Positions 8,896 to 17,762 of a stretch of DNA of 64,000 nt are shown here, one piece after another. A program made the translations under genes and the position numbers. Numbering within the stretch: position 1 is the first letter of the stretch; each line of letters opens with the position of its first letter. This stretch comes from Uruburuella suis (GTDB lineage Bacteria > Pseudomonadota > Gammaproteobacteria > Burkholderiales > Neisseriaceae). The DNA lies in the NCBI RefSeq assembly GCF_004341385.1, contig NZ_SLXE01000009.1:1-64000 (forward strand), read 5' to 3'. The notes under the pieces are model-generated. The model was not told where the DNA came from and ran no database searches. It saw only the letters and a program-made list of their open reading frames with translations.

Positions 8896-9672
8896 TCAAC
8901 GGATAATCCCGCGCGAGGAAAGTGCGAAGAAATCTTTAAACACCGCCAATTCCGGTGCGGTATCGCTCATGGCCAGCACTTGTTCTTTGGCTTCATCCAG
9001 GCTCAGGCCGCTGCGGTAGATGATTTTATACACTTCTTTCACTTTGGCGATTTGCTCGGGCGCAAAGCCGTTGCGGCGCATGCCTTCGCTGTTGAGGCCG
9101 GCAGGCTCGGCGCGGTAGCCCGATGCCATGAAATAAGGCGGCACGTCTTTATGCACGCCGGCGGCAAAGGCAGTCATGGCGTAATCGCCGATATTGCAAA
9201 ATTGAAACACCAGCGTGTAGCCGCCCAACACCACATAATCGCCGATGTTGACATGGCCGGCCAAGGAAGCGTTGTTGGCAAAAATGGTGTGGCTGCCCAC
9301 CACGCAGTCGTGCGCCAGATGCACATAAGCCATAATCCAGTTGTCATCGCCGATGCGGGTTTCGCCCAAGCCGGTAACGGTGCCGGTGTTGAAGGTGGTG
9401 AATTCGCGGATGGTGTTGCCGTTGCCGATAATCAGGCGGGTGGGCTCGTTGCGGTATTTTTTGTCTTGCGGCTGTGCACCGAGCGAAGCGAATTGGAAAA
9501 TTTTATTGTTTTCGCCGATGGTGGTGTGGCCATCTATCACGGTGTGTGGGCCGATTTCGCTGCCGGCACCGATTTGCACATTCGGGCCGATAATGGTGTA
9601 GGGGCCGACTTTAACACTGCTGTCGAGCTCGGCTTTGGCATCGATCACGGCGGTGGAATGAATAAGGCTCAT
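8896..9672 (-). CDS. lpxA: UDP-N-acetylglucosamine acyltransferase
   Basis: A 258-residue left-handed beta-helix acyltransferase, the first step of lipid A synthesis: 3-O-acylation of UDP-GlcNAc from acyl-ACP. Hexapeptide repeats run from about residue 5 to 180 (GPNVQIGAGSEIGPHTVI, IGDDNWIMAYVHLAHDCVVG), with the catalytic His in AHDCVVG. A helical C-terminus follows. The ATG at 9672 follows AAAGGAGCGCCC; the frame also opens 8 codons upstream but without a ribosome site. It is downstream of fabZ, with an uptake-sequence hairpin in the gap. Confidence 0.95.
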   Translation of the reverse strand: MSLIHSTAVIDAKAELDSSVKVGPYTIIGPNVQIGAGSEIGPHTVIDGHTTIGENNKIFQFASLGAQPQDKKYRNEPTRLIIGNGNTIREFTTFNTGTVTGLGETRIGDDNWIMAYVHLAHDCVVGSHTIFANNASLAGHVNIGDYVVLGGYTLVFQFCNIGDYAMTAFAAGVHKDVPPYFMASGYRAEPAGLNSEGMRRNGFAPEQIAKVKEVYKIIYRSGLSLDEAKEQVLAMSDTAPELAVFKDFFALSSRGIIR

Positions 9673-9708
9673 GGGCGCTCCTTTATAAGGCTGCATAACA
9701 AAGATTCG

Positions 9709-9753
9709 AGGCCGTCTGAAAGCGCAGCGGCAGGCTGCGCTTTCAGACGGCCT
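9709..9753. terminator. Uptake-sequence hairpin inside the fabZ-lpxA interval
   Basis: AGGCCGTCTGAAAGCGCAG pairs with CTGCGCTTTCAGACGGCCT (19 bp). It lies between two genes of one operon and has no T-run on the minus strand, so partial attenuation or mRNA stabilisation is as plausible as termination. Confidence 0.5.
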
Positions 9754-9759
9754 GGCGCA

Positions 9760-10215
9760 TTACAATTCAACGGCACGTTTGGCACACATGATTTCGGCTT
9801 CCACCGCCACTTGCCCGTCCACAGTGGCCACGGCTTTGAATTTGCCGATGCCGCGTTTGTTGGCCAATAATTCAACCTCAAACACCAATTGGTCGCCCGG
9901 AATCACCTGGCGCTTGAAACGGGCATTGTCGATGCCGGCAAAGAAATAGATTTCTTCGGGGTTGCGCCCGCCCTCGCTCAAAATTGCCAAAGTGCCGCAG
10001 GCTTGCGCCAGCGCTTCAATAATCAACACGCCGGGCATCACCGGAAAATCAGGAAAGTGGCCTTGGAAATGCGGCTCGTTCATGCTCACATTTTTAATGG
10101 CGGTGAGGCGTTTCATGCTTTCAAACGCAGTGATGCGGTCGAGCAGCAAAAACGGATAGCGGTGGGGAATCAGCTTTTGGATGTCTTTGGCTTCGATGGG
10201 TAATGTGATGTTCAT
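9760..10215 (-). CDS. fabZ: 3-hydroxyacyl-ACP dehydratase
   Basis: A 151-residue hot-dog-fold dehydratase that removes water from 3-hydroxyacyl-ACP in fatty acid elongation. The N-terminal KLIPHRYPFLLLDRI and the catalytic pair (His in HFPDFPVMPGV and Glu in LIEALAQACG) are clear. It competes with LpxA and LpxD for 3-hydroxyacyl-ACP, which fits its place between them. It starts 4 bases after the lpxD stop, implying translational coupling. Confidence 0.95.
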   Translation of the reverse strand: MNITLPIEAKDIQKLIPHRYPFLLLDRITAFESMKRLTAIKNVSMNEPHFQGHFPDFPVMPGVLIIEALAQACGTLAILSEGGRNPEEIYFFAGIDNARFKRQVIPGDQLVFEVELLANKRGIGKFKAVATVDGQVAVEAEIMCAKRAVEL

Positions 10216-10219
10216 GGGT

Positions 10220-11263
10220 TTAGTCCTTGTTAGATTGCAGCGTGTCGAGCTGCTGCTCCAGTTGTTTGATTTTTTTGGCCATCTCGCTCAGGTGGCGCAC
10301 ATGCACGGCATTGCGCGCCCATTCTTTGTGGGTTTGCAGCGGATAGCAGGTGGCGTAATGGCCGGGCTCTTTAATCGAATGGGTCACGGCGGTGCCGCCG
10401 CCTATGGTGGTTTTATCGGCAATTTCGATGTGGCCGACAAACATGGCCGCGCCGCCGATAATGCAATAAGAGCCGATTTTGGTGCTGCCCGAAATGCCGG
10501 CGCAAGCGGCAATCACGGTGTGTTCGCCGATGTGGCAGTTGTGGCCGATTTGCACCTGATTGTCGATTTTGGTGCCCTTGCCCACCACAGTATCGGCCAT
10601 GGCGCCGCGATCTATCATGCTGTTGGCGCCGATTTCCACATCATCACCCAGCCTTACGCCGCCGGTTTGCGGAATTTTAAACCATGAATCGCCGGCAAAA
10701 GCCAAGCCGAAGCCGTCGGCACCGATGACGCTGCCGCCGTGGATTTCCACCCGGTCGCCCAAGGTGCAGCCGTGATAGATCACGCTGTTGGGGTGCAGCA
10801 CCACTTCATCGCCCAGCACACAATCGTGCTCCACCACCGCGCCGGCAAGAATGCGGCAGCCCTCGCCGAGCACGGTGTGGCCGCCGATATACACATGCGC
10901 GCCGATTTCGCAGCCGGCCGGCACGCGCGCGGTGGCTTCAATCACGGCAGTGGGGTGCACACCGGCCACGGCTTGTTGCCGCGGCGAAAACAAGCGCGCT
11001 ACTTTGGCGAAATAAAGATAAGGGTCGTCGGCCACAATCAGGTTGCGACCGAGAAATTCGGCTGCCAGCTTGGGGCTGACAATCACCGCACCGGCGCTGC
11101 TTTCGGCCACTTCGGCTTTATATTTGGGGTTGGCTAAAAAGCTGATGTGGTCGGCCGTGGCATCGGCCAGCGGCTGCACGGCGGCTACGGAAATGTCTTC
11201 GCCCTGCCATTGGCCGCCCAGCGCGGCGGTGATTTGCGATAAGGTATGGGTTTGTCGGTTCAT
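10220..11263 (-). CDS. lpxD: UDP-3-O-acylglucosamine N-acyltransferase
   Basis: A 347-residue trimeric beta-helix acyltransferase, the third step of lipid A synthesis. The N-terminal uridine-binding domain (about residues 1-100) is followed by hexapeptide repeats (GAHVYIGGHTVLGEG, IGANSMIDRGAMADTVVG), the catalytic His in QIGHNCHIGEHTV, and a C-terminal coiled helix (MAKKIKQLEQQLDTLQ). Length matches the family. A DUS precedes it on the skp side. Confidence 0.95.
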   Translation of the reverse strand: MNRQTHTLSQITAALGGQWQGEDISVAAVQPLADATADHISFLANPKYKAEVAESSAGAVIVSPKLAAEFLGRNLIVADDPYLYFAKVARLFSPRQQAVAGVHPTAVIEATARVPAGCEIGAHVYIGGHTVLGEGCRILAGAVVEHDCVLGDEVVLHPNSVIYHGCTLGDRVEIHGGSVIGADGFGLAFAGDSWFKIPQTGGVRLGDDVEIGANSMIDRGAMADTVVGKGTKIDNQVQIGHNCHIGEHTVIAACAGISGSTKIGSYCIIGGAAMFVGHIEIADKTTIGGGTAVTHSIKEPGHYATCYPLQTHKEWARNAVHVRHLSEMAKKIKQLEQQLDTLQSNKD

Positions 11264-11322
11264 AGGGTTGAGGCCGTCTGAATCATCAAACTGAGATGAT
11301 AGATGATGGAAAGTGGCGCTTG

Positions 11323-11835
11323 TTATTGCGCATTGAGGGCTTTAATCACGCTGTCGGTAATGTCGAAGCGGCTGTTGACATAAATAGCATCTTGGATAAT
11401 CAGGTCGTAGCCTTCTTTTTTGGCCAAATCCACAATCACGCGGTTGGCGCTTTGCTGCAAAGCGGCAAATTCTTCGTTGCGGCGCAGATTATACTCTTCG
11501 GCAAGCTTGGCCTGCTGCAGGCGGTATTGGCGCTCTATTTCGGCCAGCCGCTGCACCGCTGCATCTTGCTCGGCACCCTGCAATTTGCCCGACACCACTT
11601 GCCGGTTGGTATTCTCGGCATCGCTCAGCAGCTTTTGCAGCGCTTTTTGGCGGCCGCTGAATTCTTTTTCCAGCGATTTCTGTATGCCTTGCGCCTGCCG
11701 CGACTCCATATACACGCGCTCGGTGTTGATAAAGCCGAGCTTTTGCAGGTTGTCGGCGGCAAACGCGGAGCCGAGCAGGCCGCAGCCCAATAAAGCGGCG
11801 GCGCTCAAGCGGATAAAACGGGAAGGTTTACTCAT
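11323..11835 (-). CDS. skp: Periplasmic chaperone Skp/OmpH
   Basis: A 170-residue Skp-family chaperone that holds unfolded outer-membrane proteins on their way to BamA. A signal peptide ends at about residue 27 (LLGSAFA before ADNLQK). The core LGFINTERVYMESRQAQGIQKSLEKE and a long charged coiled coil (about residues 50-130) match the family. It starts 38 bases after bamA ends, the conserved bamA-skp-lpxD order. Confidence 0.9.
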   Translation of the reverse strand: MSKPSRFIRLSAAALLGCGLLGSAFAADNLQKLGFINTERVYMESRQAQGIQKSLEKEFSGRQKALQKLLSDAENTNRQVVSGKLQGAEQDAAVQRLAEIERQYRLQQAKLAEEYNLRRNEEFAALQQSANRVIVDLAKKEGYDLIIQDAIYVNSRFDITDSVIKALNAQ

Positions 11836-11873
11836 ATAGTTTGCTCTCTTATGCCTGCCCTCTTGCAGCAGGC

Positions 11874-14282
11874 TTAAAACGTGGTGCCCAGCTGGAACTG
11901 GAAGCGCTGGATCTCATCGCCTTTTTTCTTGTTGATGGGGTAAGCATAGCTGAATTTCATCGGCCCCAAGGGCGAGAGCCAAGTCACGGCCATGCCGGCA
12001 GAATAACGCAACTCTTCTTTGAAAGAGGATTTATGGTTGCCGCCATAAATGCTCACGCCGTTATCGCTGTCTGCGCTGGTATAGGTTTTACCGTCCCACA
12101 CGCTGCCGGCATCGGCAAACGCGCTCAGGCGCACGGTGCGGGCATCTTTCACGCCCGGCATCGGAAACAGCAATTCGGCCGACACATTGGCTTTTTTATT
12201 GCCGCCATAGCTGATCACGTCGCCATCATCGTCATACACTTTGGGGCCGAGCGTGCCGTTTTCGTAGCCGCGCACCGAGCCCAAACCGCCGCCGTAGAAG
12301 TTTTCGAAAAACGGCAGCTCGTTGGTTTTGCCATAGCTGTTGGCATAGCCCACTTCGCCGCCCAGCATCAGGGTGAAATCTTTACTCAACGGGAAAAACC
12401 ACGTTTGGTTGTGGGTGAGGCTGTAGTATTGCAGCTTGCTGCCGGGCAGACCGATTTCGCTGTTTACCCCGGTGATGTAGCCGCGGGTAGGCCACATGGC
12501 GCTGTCGGTTTTGTTGCGGCCCCAGCCGATGCTGCCTTTGTAAATCCAGCCTTTGAATTTGCCGCTGCAATCGTTGGTGTTGCCGTCCGAAGCGCACGAA
12601 GGATCATTAAAACTGCCGTGTTCTTCAATAAAGTCGCGATAGCGCTTGGGCGCACCATTATAAATATTCACCGCCATATGTTCGGCACCCAGGCCGAAAT
12701 TCACGCGGTCGTATTCCGTTACCGGCACGCCCATGCGCAGGCCGCCGCCCAATGTGGTGGTTTTGTATTGCTGCGTGCTGGAAGTGGCTTTGCGCGGATC
12801 ATACACGCGGCCGTAAATATCGTAGCCCAAGCTCACGCCATCGGGCGTGAAATAGGGGTCGGTAAACGATAAAGAAGCATTTTGGCTGGTTTTGCTGCGC
12901 GACACGCGGGCCGCCAGCGATTTGCCGGTGCCGAACAAATTGTCTTGCGCCACCGCCACCGCCATCACCAAGCCGGTGTCTTGCACCCAGCCGGCGCTCA
13001 AATCAAGCGAGCCGGTGGAGCGCTCTTGCAGCGTCATGTCCAAATCCACCTGGTCGGGCGTGCCGGCCACCGGCTTGGCATCAAATTGCACATTGTCGAA
13101 ATAGCCCAAGAGCTCCACGCGCTCTTTCGAGCGCTGCAATTTGCCTGTGTCATACGGCGCCGATTCCATCTGGCGCAATTCGCGGCGGATCACTTCATCG
13201 CTGGTTTTGTTGTTGCCGCTGATGTGGATTTCGTTCACATAAACTTTGCGGCCCGGATCCACATGCAGCACAAAATCCACCACGCGGGTTTGCGGGTTGG
13301 GCACAGGCTGCACATTCACTTCACTAAAGGCATAGCCGGCGCTGCCCATGGCCGTCTGAATGGCTTGCAGGCTGTTGACCATGCGTTCGCGCTCATACCA
13401 GCGGCCTTCTTTCATGGTGAGCAGCTTTTCCAGATTCTGCTTCGGCACTTCGCGGGTATCGCCCTCGATGCTCACTTTGCCCCAGCGGTAGCGCTCGCCC
13501 TCATGCACCTTTACGGTGATGGTTTGCTTGGTTTTTTCGTCGTTGGTTTGAATATCGGTGTCGAGAATGCGGAAATCGAAATAGCCGTTGTTTTGATAAA
13601 ACTCACTCACCCGCGCCATGTCTTGCGAGAATTTCTGCTCGTTAAACTGATTGCTTTTGGTAAGCCAAGTCCACATGCCGCCTTCGCTGAGCGACATTTG
13701 GTTGCGCAATTTGCGGTCGGAATAATGCTCGTTGCCTTCAAATTGGATGTCGGTGATTTTGGTGCTGGCGCCTTCGTCGATTTTGATGTCGATGGCCACG
13801 CGGTTGCGCGCCAACCGGGTCACTTCAGGCGTTATCTGCACCGATTGCTTGCCGCGGCTAATGTATTCCTGCTTCAGGCCGGCCACGGCCTGGTTGAGCG
13901 TGGCTTGGTTAAACGATTGCGATTGCCCCAAGCCGAAAGAATTGAAGTTTTGCAGAATCACGCTGCTTTGCAGCATTTTCGCGCCGGTGATGTTGATGCT
14001 GCTGATGGTGGGGCGCTCCACCACGGTGAGCAGCACTTGGTCGCCCAAGGTTTCCACCCGCACATCGTCGAAAAAGCCGGTGGCATAAAGATTTTTGATG
14101 ATTTCTTCGCCGCGTGCATCGGTGAAGGTGTCGCCCACTTTTACCGGCAGGTAGCTGAACACGGTGCTCGGCTCGGTGCGTTGCAGGCCTTCTACGCGGA
14201 TATCCTGAATGGTAAAGTCGGCCAACGCCAGCGGCGAGAGGCTCAGCATCATCAAAGTTGCGGTGAGTTGTTTCAGTTTCAT
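11874..14282 (-). CDS. bamA: Outer-membrane assembly factor BamA (Omp85)
   Basis: An 802-residue Omp85 protein, the central subunit of the BAM complex that inserts beta-barrels. Signal peptide MKLKQLTATLMMLSLSPLALA precedes five POTRA domains (about residues 22-420) and a 16-strand barrel. The conserved lid-loop motif SVRGYENGTLGP and a terminal Phe (QLGTTF) are present. An extracellular loop has a Cys pair (PSCASDGNTNDCSG). A TTG five codons upstream also opens the frame, but ATG 14282 gives a normal signal peptide. It begins 7 bases after rseP. Confidence 0.95.
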   Translation of the reverse strand: MKLKQLTATLMMLSLSPLALADFTIQDIRVEGLQRTEPSTVFSYLPVKVGDTFTDARGEEIIKNLYATGFFDDVRVETLGDQVLLTVVERPTISSINITGAKMLQSSVILQNFNSFGLGQSQSFNQATLNQAVAGLKQEYISRGKQSVQITPEVTRLARNRVAIDIKIDEGASTKITDIQFEGNEHYSDRKLRNQMSLSEGGMWTWLTKSNQFNEQKFSQDMARVSEFYQNNGYFDFRILDTDIQTNDEKTKQTITVKVHEGERYRWGKVSIEGDTREVPKQNLEKLLTMKEGRWYERERMVNSLQAIQTAMGSAGYAFSEVNVQPVPNPQTRVVDFVLHVDPGRKVYVNEIHISGNNKTSDEVIRRELRQMESAPYDTGKLQRSKERVELLGYFDNVQFDAKPVAGTPDQVDLDMTLQERSTGSLDLSAGWVQDTGLVMAVAVAQDNLFGTGKSLAARVSRSKTSQNASLSFTDPYFTPDGVSLGYDIYGRVYDPRKATSSTQQYKTTTLGGGLRMGVPVTEYDRVNFGLGAEHMAVNIYNGAPKRYRDFIEEHGSFNDPSCASDGNTNDCSGKFKGWIYKGSIGWGRNKTDSAMWPTRGYITGVNSEIGLPGSKLQYYSLTHNQTWFFPLSKDFTLMLGGEVGYANSYGKTNELPFFENFYGGGLGSVRGYENGTLGPKVYDDDGDVISYGGNKKANVSAELLFPMPGVKDARTVRLSAFADAGSVWDGKTYTSADSDNGVSIYGGNHKSSFKEELRYSAGMAVTWLSPLGPMKFSYAYPINKKKGDEIQRFQFQLGTTF

Positions 14283-14289
14283 AAAGTCT

Positions 14290-15633
14290 TTATCCAAACA
14301 ATCGGGTTATATCGTTAAAGAAGGCCACCAGCATCAACATCAGCATGGCCGCAACGCCTAAGCGCAGGCCGATGGCCTGTATGCGCTCGCTCAAAGGCTT
14401 TCCGCGTATCCACTCGGCGGTATAATACACCAAGTGACCGCCATCCAGCACGGGGATGGGCAATAAATTCAGCACGCCTAAACTGACACTGATTAGCGCT
14501 AAAAATTCCAGATAACTCTGTAAACCCATGGCGGCAGAGCGGCCGGCCACGTCGGCAATGGTAATCGGGCCCGAAATATGGCTCATCGATGCCTGCCCGG
14601 TAATCAGCCTGCCGAAAAATTTCACCGTCAGCGCCGAATAATTCACCATTTTATCCCAGCCCATGGCAAAAGCCTGCGGCACGCTCGGGGTGTAACGATG
14701 GCTGATTTGCTCGCTCCAAGCGGTGTCGCGCTCGGCGGCAATGCCCACCTTGCCAATCAGGTTGCCATCGCGCAATTCTTCCGAATCGGGGCGCAAATCG
14801 GTGTAGCCGGTTTGGCCGTTGCGCTCATAAGCAATGGCCAGCTTCTGCCCCGGGCTTTGGCGGAAAAGCGCCGCCCATTCTGCCCACGAATCAATCGACC
14901 GGCCATCGGCGCTTAAAAGTTTGTCGCCTTTCTCAAGGCCGGCGCGCGCCGCCGGACTGCCTTCCACCACCAGGCCGACTTGATTGAGCAACTTAAACGG
15001 CCACAAGCCGATATTGCCGTTTTGCTTGGCCACATTATCGGCCGCCGGCGTGCCCGCCACATCAATCACGCGCACGGCGTTTTGCCCGCCCTCGGTTTGC
15101 ACGGCCACATCCACTTTGCCTGCATCGAGATTGAGCACCATCTCGGTTTGCGCCTCGCCCCAATCGGCCACCGGCACACGATTGACCGCCACGATTTTAT
15201 CACCCGGTTCGAAACCGGCGCGCGCGGCAATGCTGGACGGCTCTACTGTGCCCACAAACGGGCGGACTTCGGTCACACCAAACGAAAAGCTCAGGCCGTA
15301 GAGCAACACCGCCAGCGCCAGATTGGTGAGCGGGCCGGCGGCCACAATGGCGATGCGCTTGGCCGGATGCTGTTTGTCGAACGCATAGGGTAAATCGGCC
15401 TCAGCCACGTTGCCCTCGCGGGTATCGACCATTTTCACATAGCCGCCCAGCGGAATCGGCGCAAGACACCATTCCGTGTCGCCGCGCTTTTTCTTATAAA
15501 AAGGCTTGCCGAAGCCGACGGAAAAACGCACCACTTTCACACCAAACAAGCGCGCCACGATATAGTGGCCGAATTCGTGCAGGCTCACCAAAATCAAAAT
15601 GGCAACGATAAACGCTAAAATTGTCAAAACCAC
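14290..15633 (-). CDS. rseP: RIP metalloprotease RseP
   Basis: A 447-residue site-2 protease. The zinc motif HEFGH is in the first transmembrane helix (about residues 19-23) and the third ligand in NLLPIPVLDGGHL. Two PDZ domains lie between (about residues 115-290), and four membrane helices are predicted. It cleaves membrane-bound anti-sigma factors and remnant signal peptides. It is followed closely by bamA and preceded by dxr with a 2-base gap, so all three are probably co-transcribed. Confidence 0.95.
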   Translation of the reverse strand: MVLTILAFIVAILILVSLHEFGHYIVARLFGVKVVRFSVGFGKPFYKKKRGDTEWCLAPIPLGGYVKMVDTREGNVAEADLPYAFDKQHPAKRIAIVAAGPLTNLALAVLLYGLSFSFGVTEVRPFVGTVEPSSIAARAGFEPGDKIVAVNRVPVADWGEAQTEMVLNLDAGKVDVAVQTEGGQNAVRVIDVAGTPAADNVAKQNGNIGLWPFKLLNQVGLVVEGSPAARAGLEKGDKLLSADGRSIDSWAEWAALFRQSPGQKLAIAYERNGQTGYTDLRPDSEELRDGNLIGKVGIAAERDTAWSEQISHRYTPSVPQAFAMGWDKMVNYSALTVKFFGRLITGQASMSHISGPITIADVAGRSAAMGLQSYLEFLALISVSLGVLNLLPIPVLDGGHLVYYTAEWIRGKPLSERIQAIGLRLGVAAMLMLMLVAFFNDITRLFG

Positions 15634-15635
15634 TC

Positions 15636-16823
15636 CTAGCCGCGCAAAGCGGCGATATATTGTTGCGCATGGCTGCGCGTTTGCGCATCTTGCGCCAGCA
15701 GGCCGCCGATATCGTGCAGGCCGTCTGAAACGTTTTTATCCAGGCTCTCGGCCACCACGCGCCCAATGTCGGTAAAGCGGATGCGGCCGGCCAAAAAGGC
15801 GGCCACGGCTTCTTCGTTGGCGGCATTGAGCACGCAAGCTGCGCCGCCGCCGGCCTGCATGGCATCGTAAGCGAGCTTCAGGCAGGGAAAGCGGCTGAAA
15901 TCGGGCTCGCAGAAAGTGAGGCCGCTCAAGCTGCTAAAATCCAGCGCGCCCACGCCCGATTCGATGCGCTCGGGCAACCCCAGGCAATAAGCAATCGGTG
16001 TGCGCATATCGGGCTTGCCCATTTGCGCCAGCACCGAGCCGTCGCGGTAGCGCACCATGCTGTGTATCACGCTTTGCGGGTGAATCACCACCTCTAATTT
16101 TTCCGGCGGGCAATTAAACAGCCAATGCGCTTCAATCAGCTCCAGGCCTTTGTTCATCATGGTGGCCGAATCCACGGAAATTTTCTGCCCCATGGTCCAA
16201 TTGGGATGCTTCACCGCCTGCGCGGGGGTGATGCCGGCAAATTCGGCCAAATCGGTGCTGAGAAACGGGCCGCCCGAAGCCGTGAGGACAATCGATTCGA
16301 TGCCGTGCGCGTTCAGACGGCCTTGATAATCATGGGGCAGCACCTGATAAATGGCATTGTGTTCGCTGTCTACCGGCAGCACTTTGGCGCCGCCGGCTGC
16401 AGCAGCCTGCATAAACAATGCACCGGCCACCACCAAGGTTTCTTTGTTGGCCAGATAAATGGTTTTACCGGCCTTGGCCGCCGCCAGCGCCGAGGGCAGC
16501 CCGGCCGCGCCGACAATCGCCGCCATCACGCCGCTCACTTCCGCTGCCGATGCCACATCAATCAGCGCTTGCTCGCCGTGCAACACTTCGGTGCGGCAGG
16601 CGCTTGCTGCCAACATTTTGGCCAATGCTTCGGCGTGGCCCTCATCGGCCACCACCGCATATTGCGGCTGAAATTGCACGCATTGCGCCGCCAGCTTGGC
16701 CACCTGCGTGTGGCCGGCCAGCGCAAAAATGCGGAATTTTTCCGGATGGCGCGCCACCACATCGAGCGTGCTCACGCCTATGCTGCCGGTGCTGCCCAAA
16801 ATGGTTAAAACTTGTTGACTCAT
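15636..16823 (-). CDS. dxr: 1-deoxy-D-xylulose 5-phosphate reductoisomerase
   Basis: A 395-residue enzyme of the MEP isoprenoid pathway. It has the NADPH-binding LGSTGSIGVSTLDV, LANKETLVVAG, PVDSEHNAIYQ with the metal acids, and HPNWTMGQKISVDSATMMNKGLE. Its product feeds uppS two genes upstream. The ATG at 16823 gives the family N-terminus; an 11-codon extension would translate an uptake sequence and is rejected. Another uptake sequence lies in frame near the C-terminus (SDGLHDI). Confidence 0.95.
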   Translation of the reverse strand: MSQQVLTILGSTGSIGVSTLDVVARHPEKFRIFALAGHTQVAKLAAQCVQFQPQYAVVADEGHAEALAKMLAASACRTEVLHGEQALIDVASAAEVSGVMAAIVGAAGLPSALAAAKAGKTIYLANKETLVVAGALFMQAAAAGGAKVLPVDSEHNAIYQVLPHDYQGRLNAHGIESIVLTASGGPFLSTDLAEFAGITPAQAVKHPNWTMGQKISVDSATMMNKGLELIEAHWLFNCPPEKLEVVIHPQSVIHSMVRYRDGSVLAQMGKPDMRTPIAYCLGLPERIESGVGALDFSSLSGLTFCEPDFSRFPCLKLAYDAMQAGGGAACVLNAANEEAVAAFLAGRIRFTDIGRVVAESLDKNVSDGLHDIGGLLAQDAQTRSHAQQYIAALRG

Positions 16824-16840
16824 ATGCTGCGTCTTCACAC

Positions 16841-16878
16841 AGGCCGTCTGAAACATGCAGCGCCCTTTCAGACGGCCT
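16841..16878. terminator. Uptake-sequence hairpin between cdsA and dxr
   Basis: AGGCCGTCTGAAA and its inverted copy around a 12-base loop, 18 bases before the dxr start. No T-run follows. A further single inverted uptake sequence is at 16917-16928. Confidence 0.5.
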
Positions 16879-16961
16879 GAAAATAGAGATTAATTTTGTA
16901 TCATAACCGATAGGGTTTCAGACGGCCTTGTTTTATATCATTAACGCCGCTTGAAGCCCGC

Positions 16962-17759
16962 CTAGCCAAACAGCACGCGGATGGCCGCATACACGCTCAA
17001 TACCGCAATCAGGCTGTCGGTGCGGTCAAACACGCCGCCGTGGCCGGGCAAAAGATTGCTGCTGTCTTTGATGCCGGCGGCACGCTTGAGCCAGCTTTCC
17101 AGCAAATCGCCGCACACGCTCACCACGGTCAACACCAAGCCGATCAAGATCGCACCATACCAGCTCACATCAAACGAGAGCCAGCCGGCGCGCCACACCA
17201 GCGCCATATAGAGCATCACACACACCGCGCCGCCCACCGCGCCTTCCCAGCTTTTGCCGGGGCTGATGGCGGGCGCGAGCTTGTGTTTGCCGAATGCCCT
17301 GCCGCTGAAATAGGCAAAAATATCGGCAATCCACACCAAGCCCATAATCGCCAGCAACGAAGTGGCTTCTTCCGCGCTCGGCCGCAATCCAACCAAGGCA
17401 AACCAAAACGGCACCATCAGCAGCCAGCCGATGCTGTAGCCTTTCCAATCGGGTGAGAGCGGCCATTTTTTCACCAACCACAAAGGCATGCCCACCAGCC
17501 AAAACACCAACACCGCCAGCCAGGCAATGGGCGGCAGCTGCCAGCCGCCGGCATAGGCCACCACGCCGAAAAGCGCGGTAAAGGCCAGATAACGGTGGTT
17601 TTGCGCGCTTGTGAAGCCGCACATACGGCCGTATTCCCACAGCGCCAACAAGGCAATCAGGCCGGCAAACAGCGCCCACAAGGCGTCGGATGCGTAAAAA
17701 AGCATACCCAGCATCAGCGGCAGCAAGATTAAAGCAGTGATGATTCTTTGTTTCAACAT
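16962..17759 (-). CDS. cdsA: Phosphatidate cytidylyltransferase
   Basis: A 265-residue polytopic membrane enzyme that makes CDP-diacylglycerol from phosphatidate and CTP. Seven to eight membrane segments are visible. The C-terminal signature (SVCGDLLESWLKRAAGIKDS then LPGHGGVFDRTDSL) is the CTP and metal site. It starts 3 bases after uppS ends. Confidence 0.93.
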   Translation of the reverse strand: MLKQRIITALILLPLMLGMLFYASDALWALFAGLIALLALWEYGRMCGFTSAQNHRYLAFTALFGVVAYAGGWQLPPIAWLAVLVFWLVGMPLWLVKKWPLSPDWKGYSIGWLLMVPFWFALVGLRPSAEEATSLLAIMGLVWIADIFAYFSGRAFGKHKLAPAISPGKSWEGAVGGAVCVMLYMALVWRAGWLSFDVSWYGAILIGLVLTVVSVCGDLLESWLKRAAGIKDSSNLLPGHGGVFDRTDSLIAVLSVYAAIRVLFG

Positions 17760-17762
17760 AGG

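Noticed and set aside
12882..14318. Long plus-strand open frame of 478 codons opposite bamA
   Set aside because: It mirrors the real bamA frame. Its residues are Ala/His/Gly-rich antisense composition with no domain, and bamA is certain.
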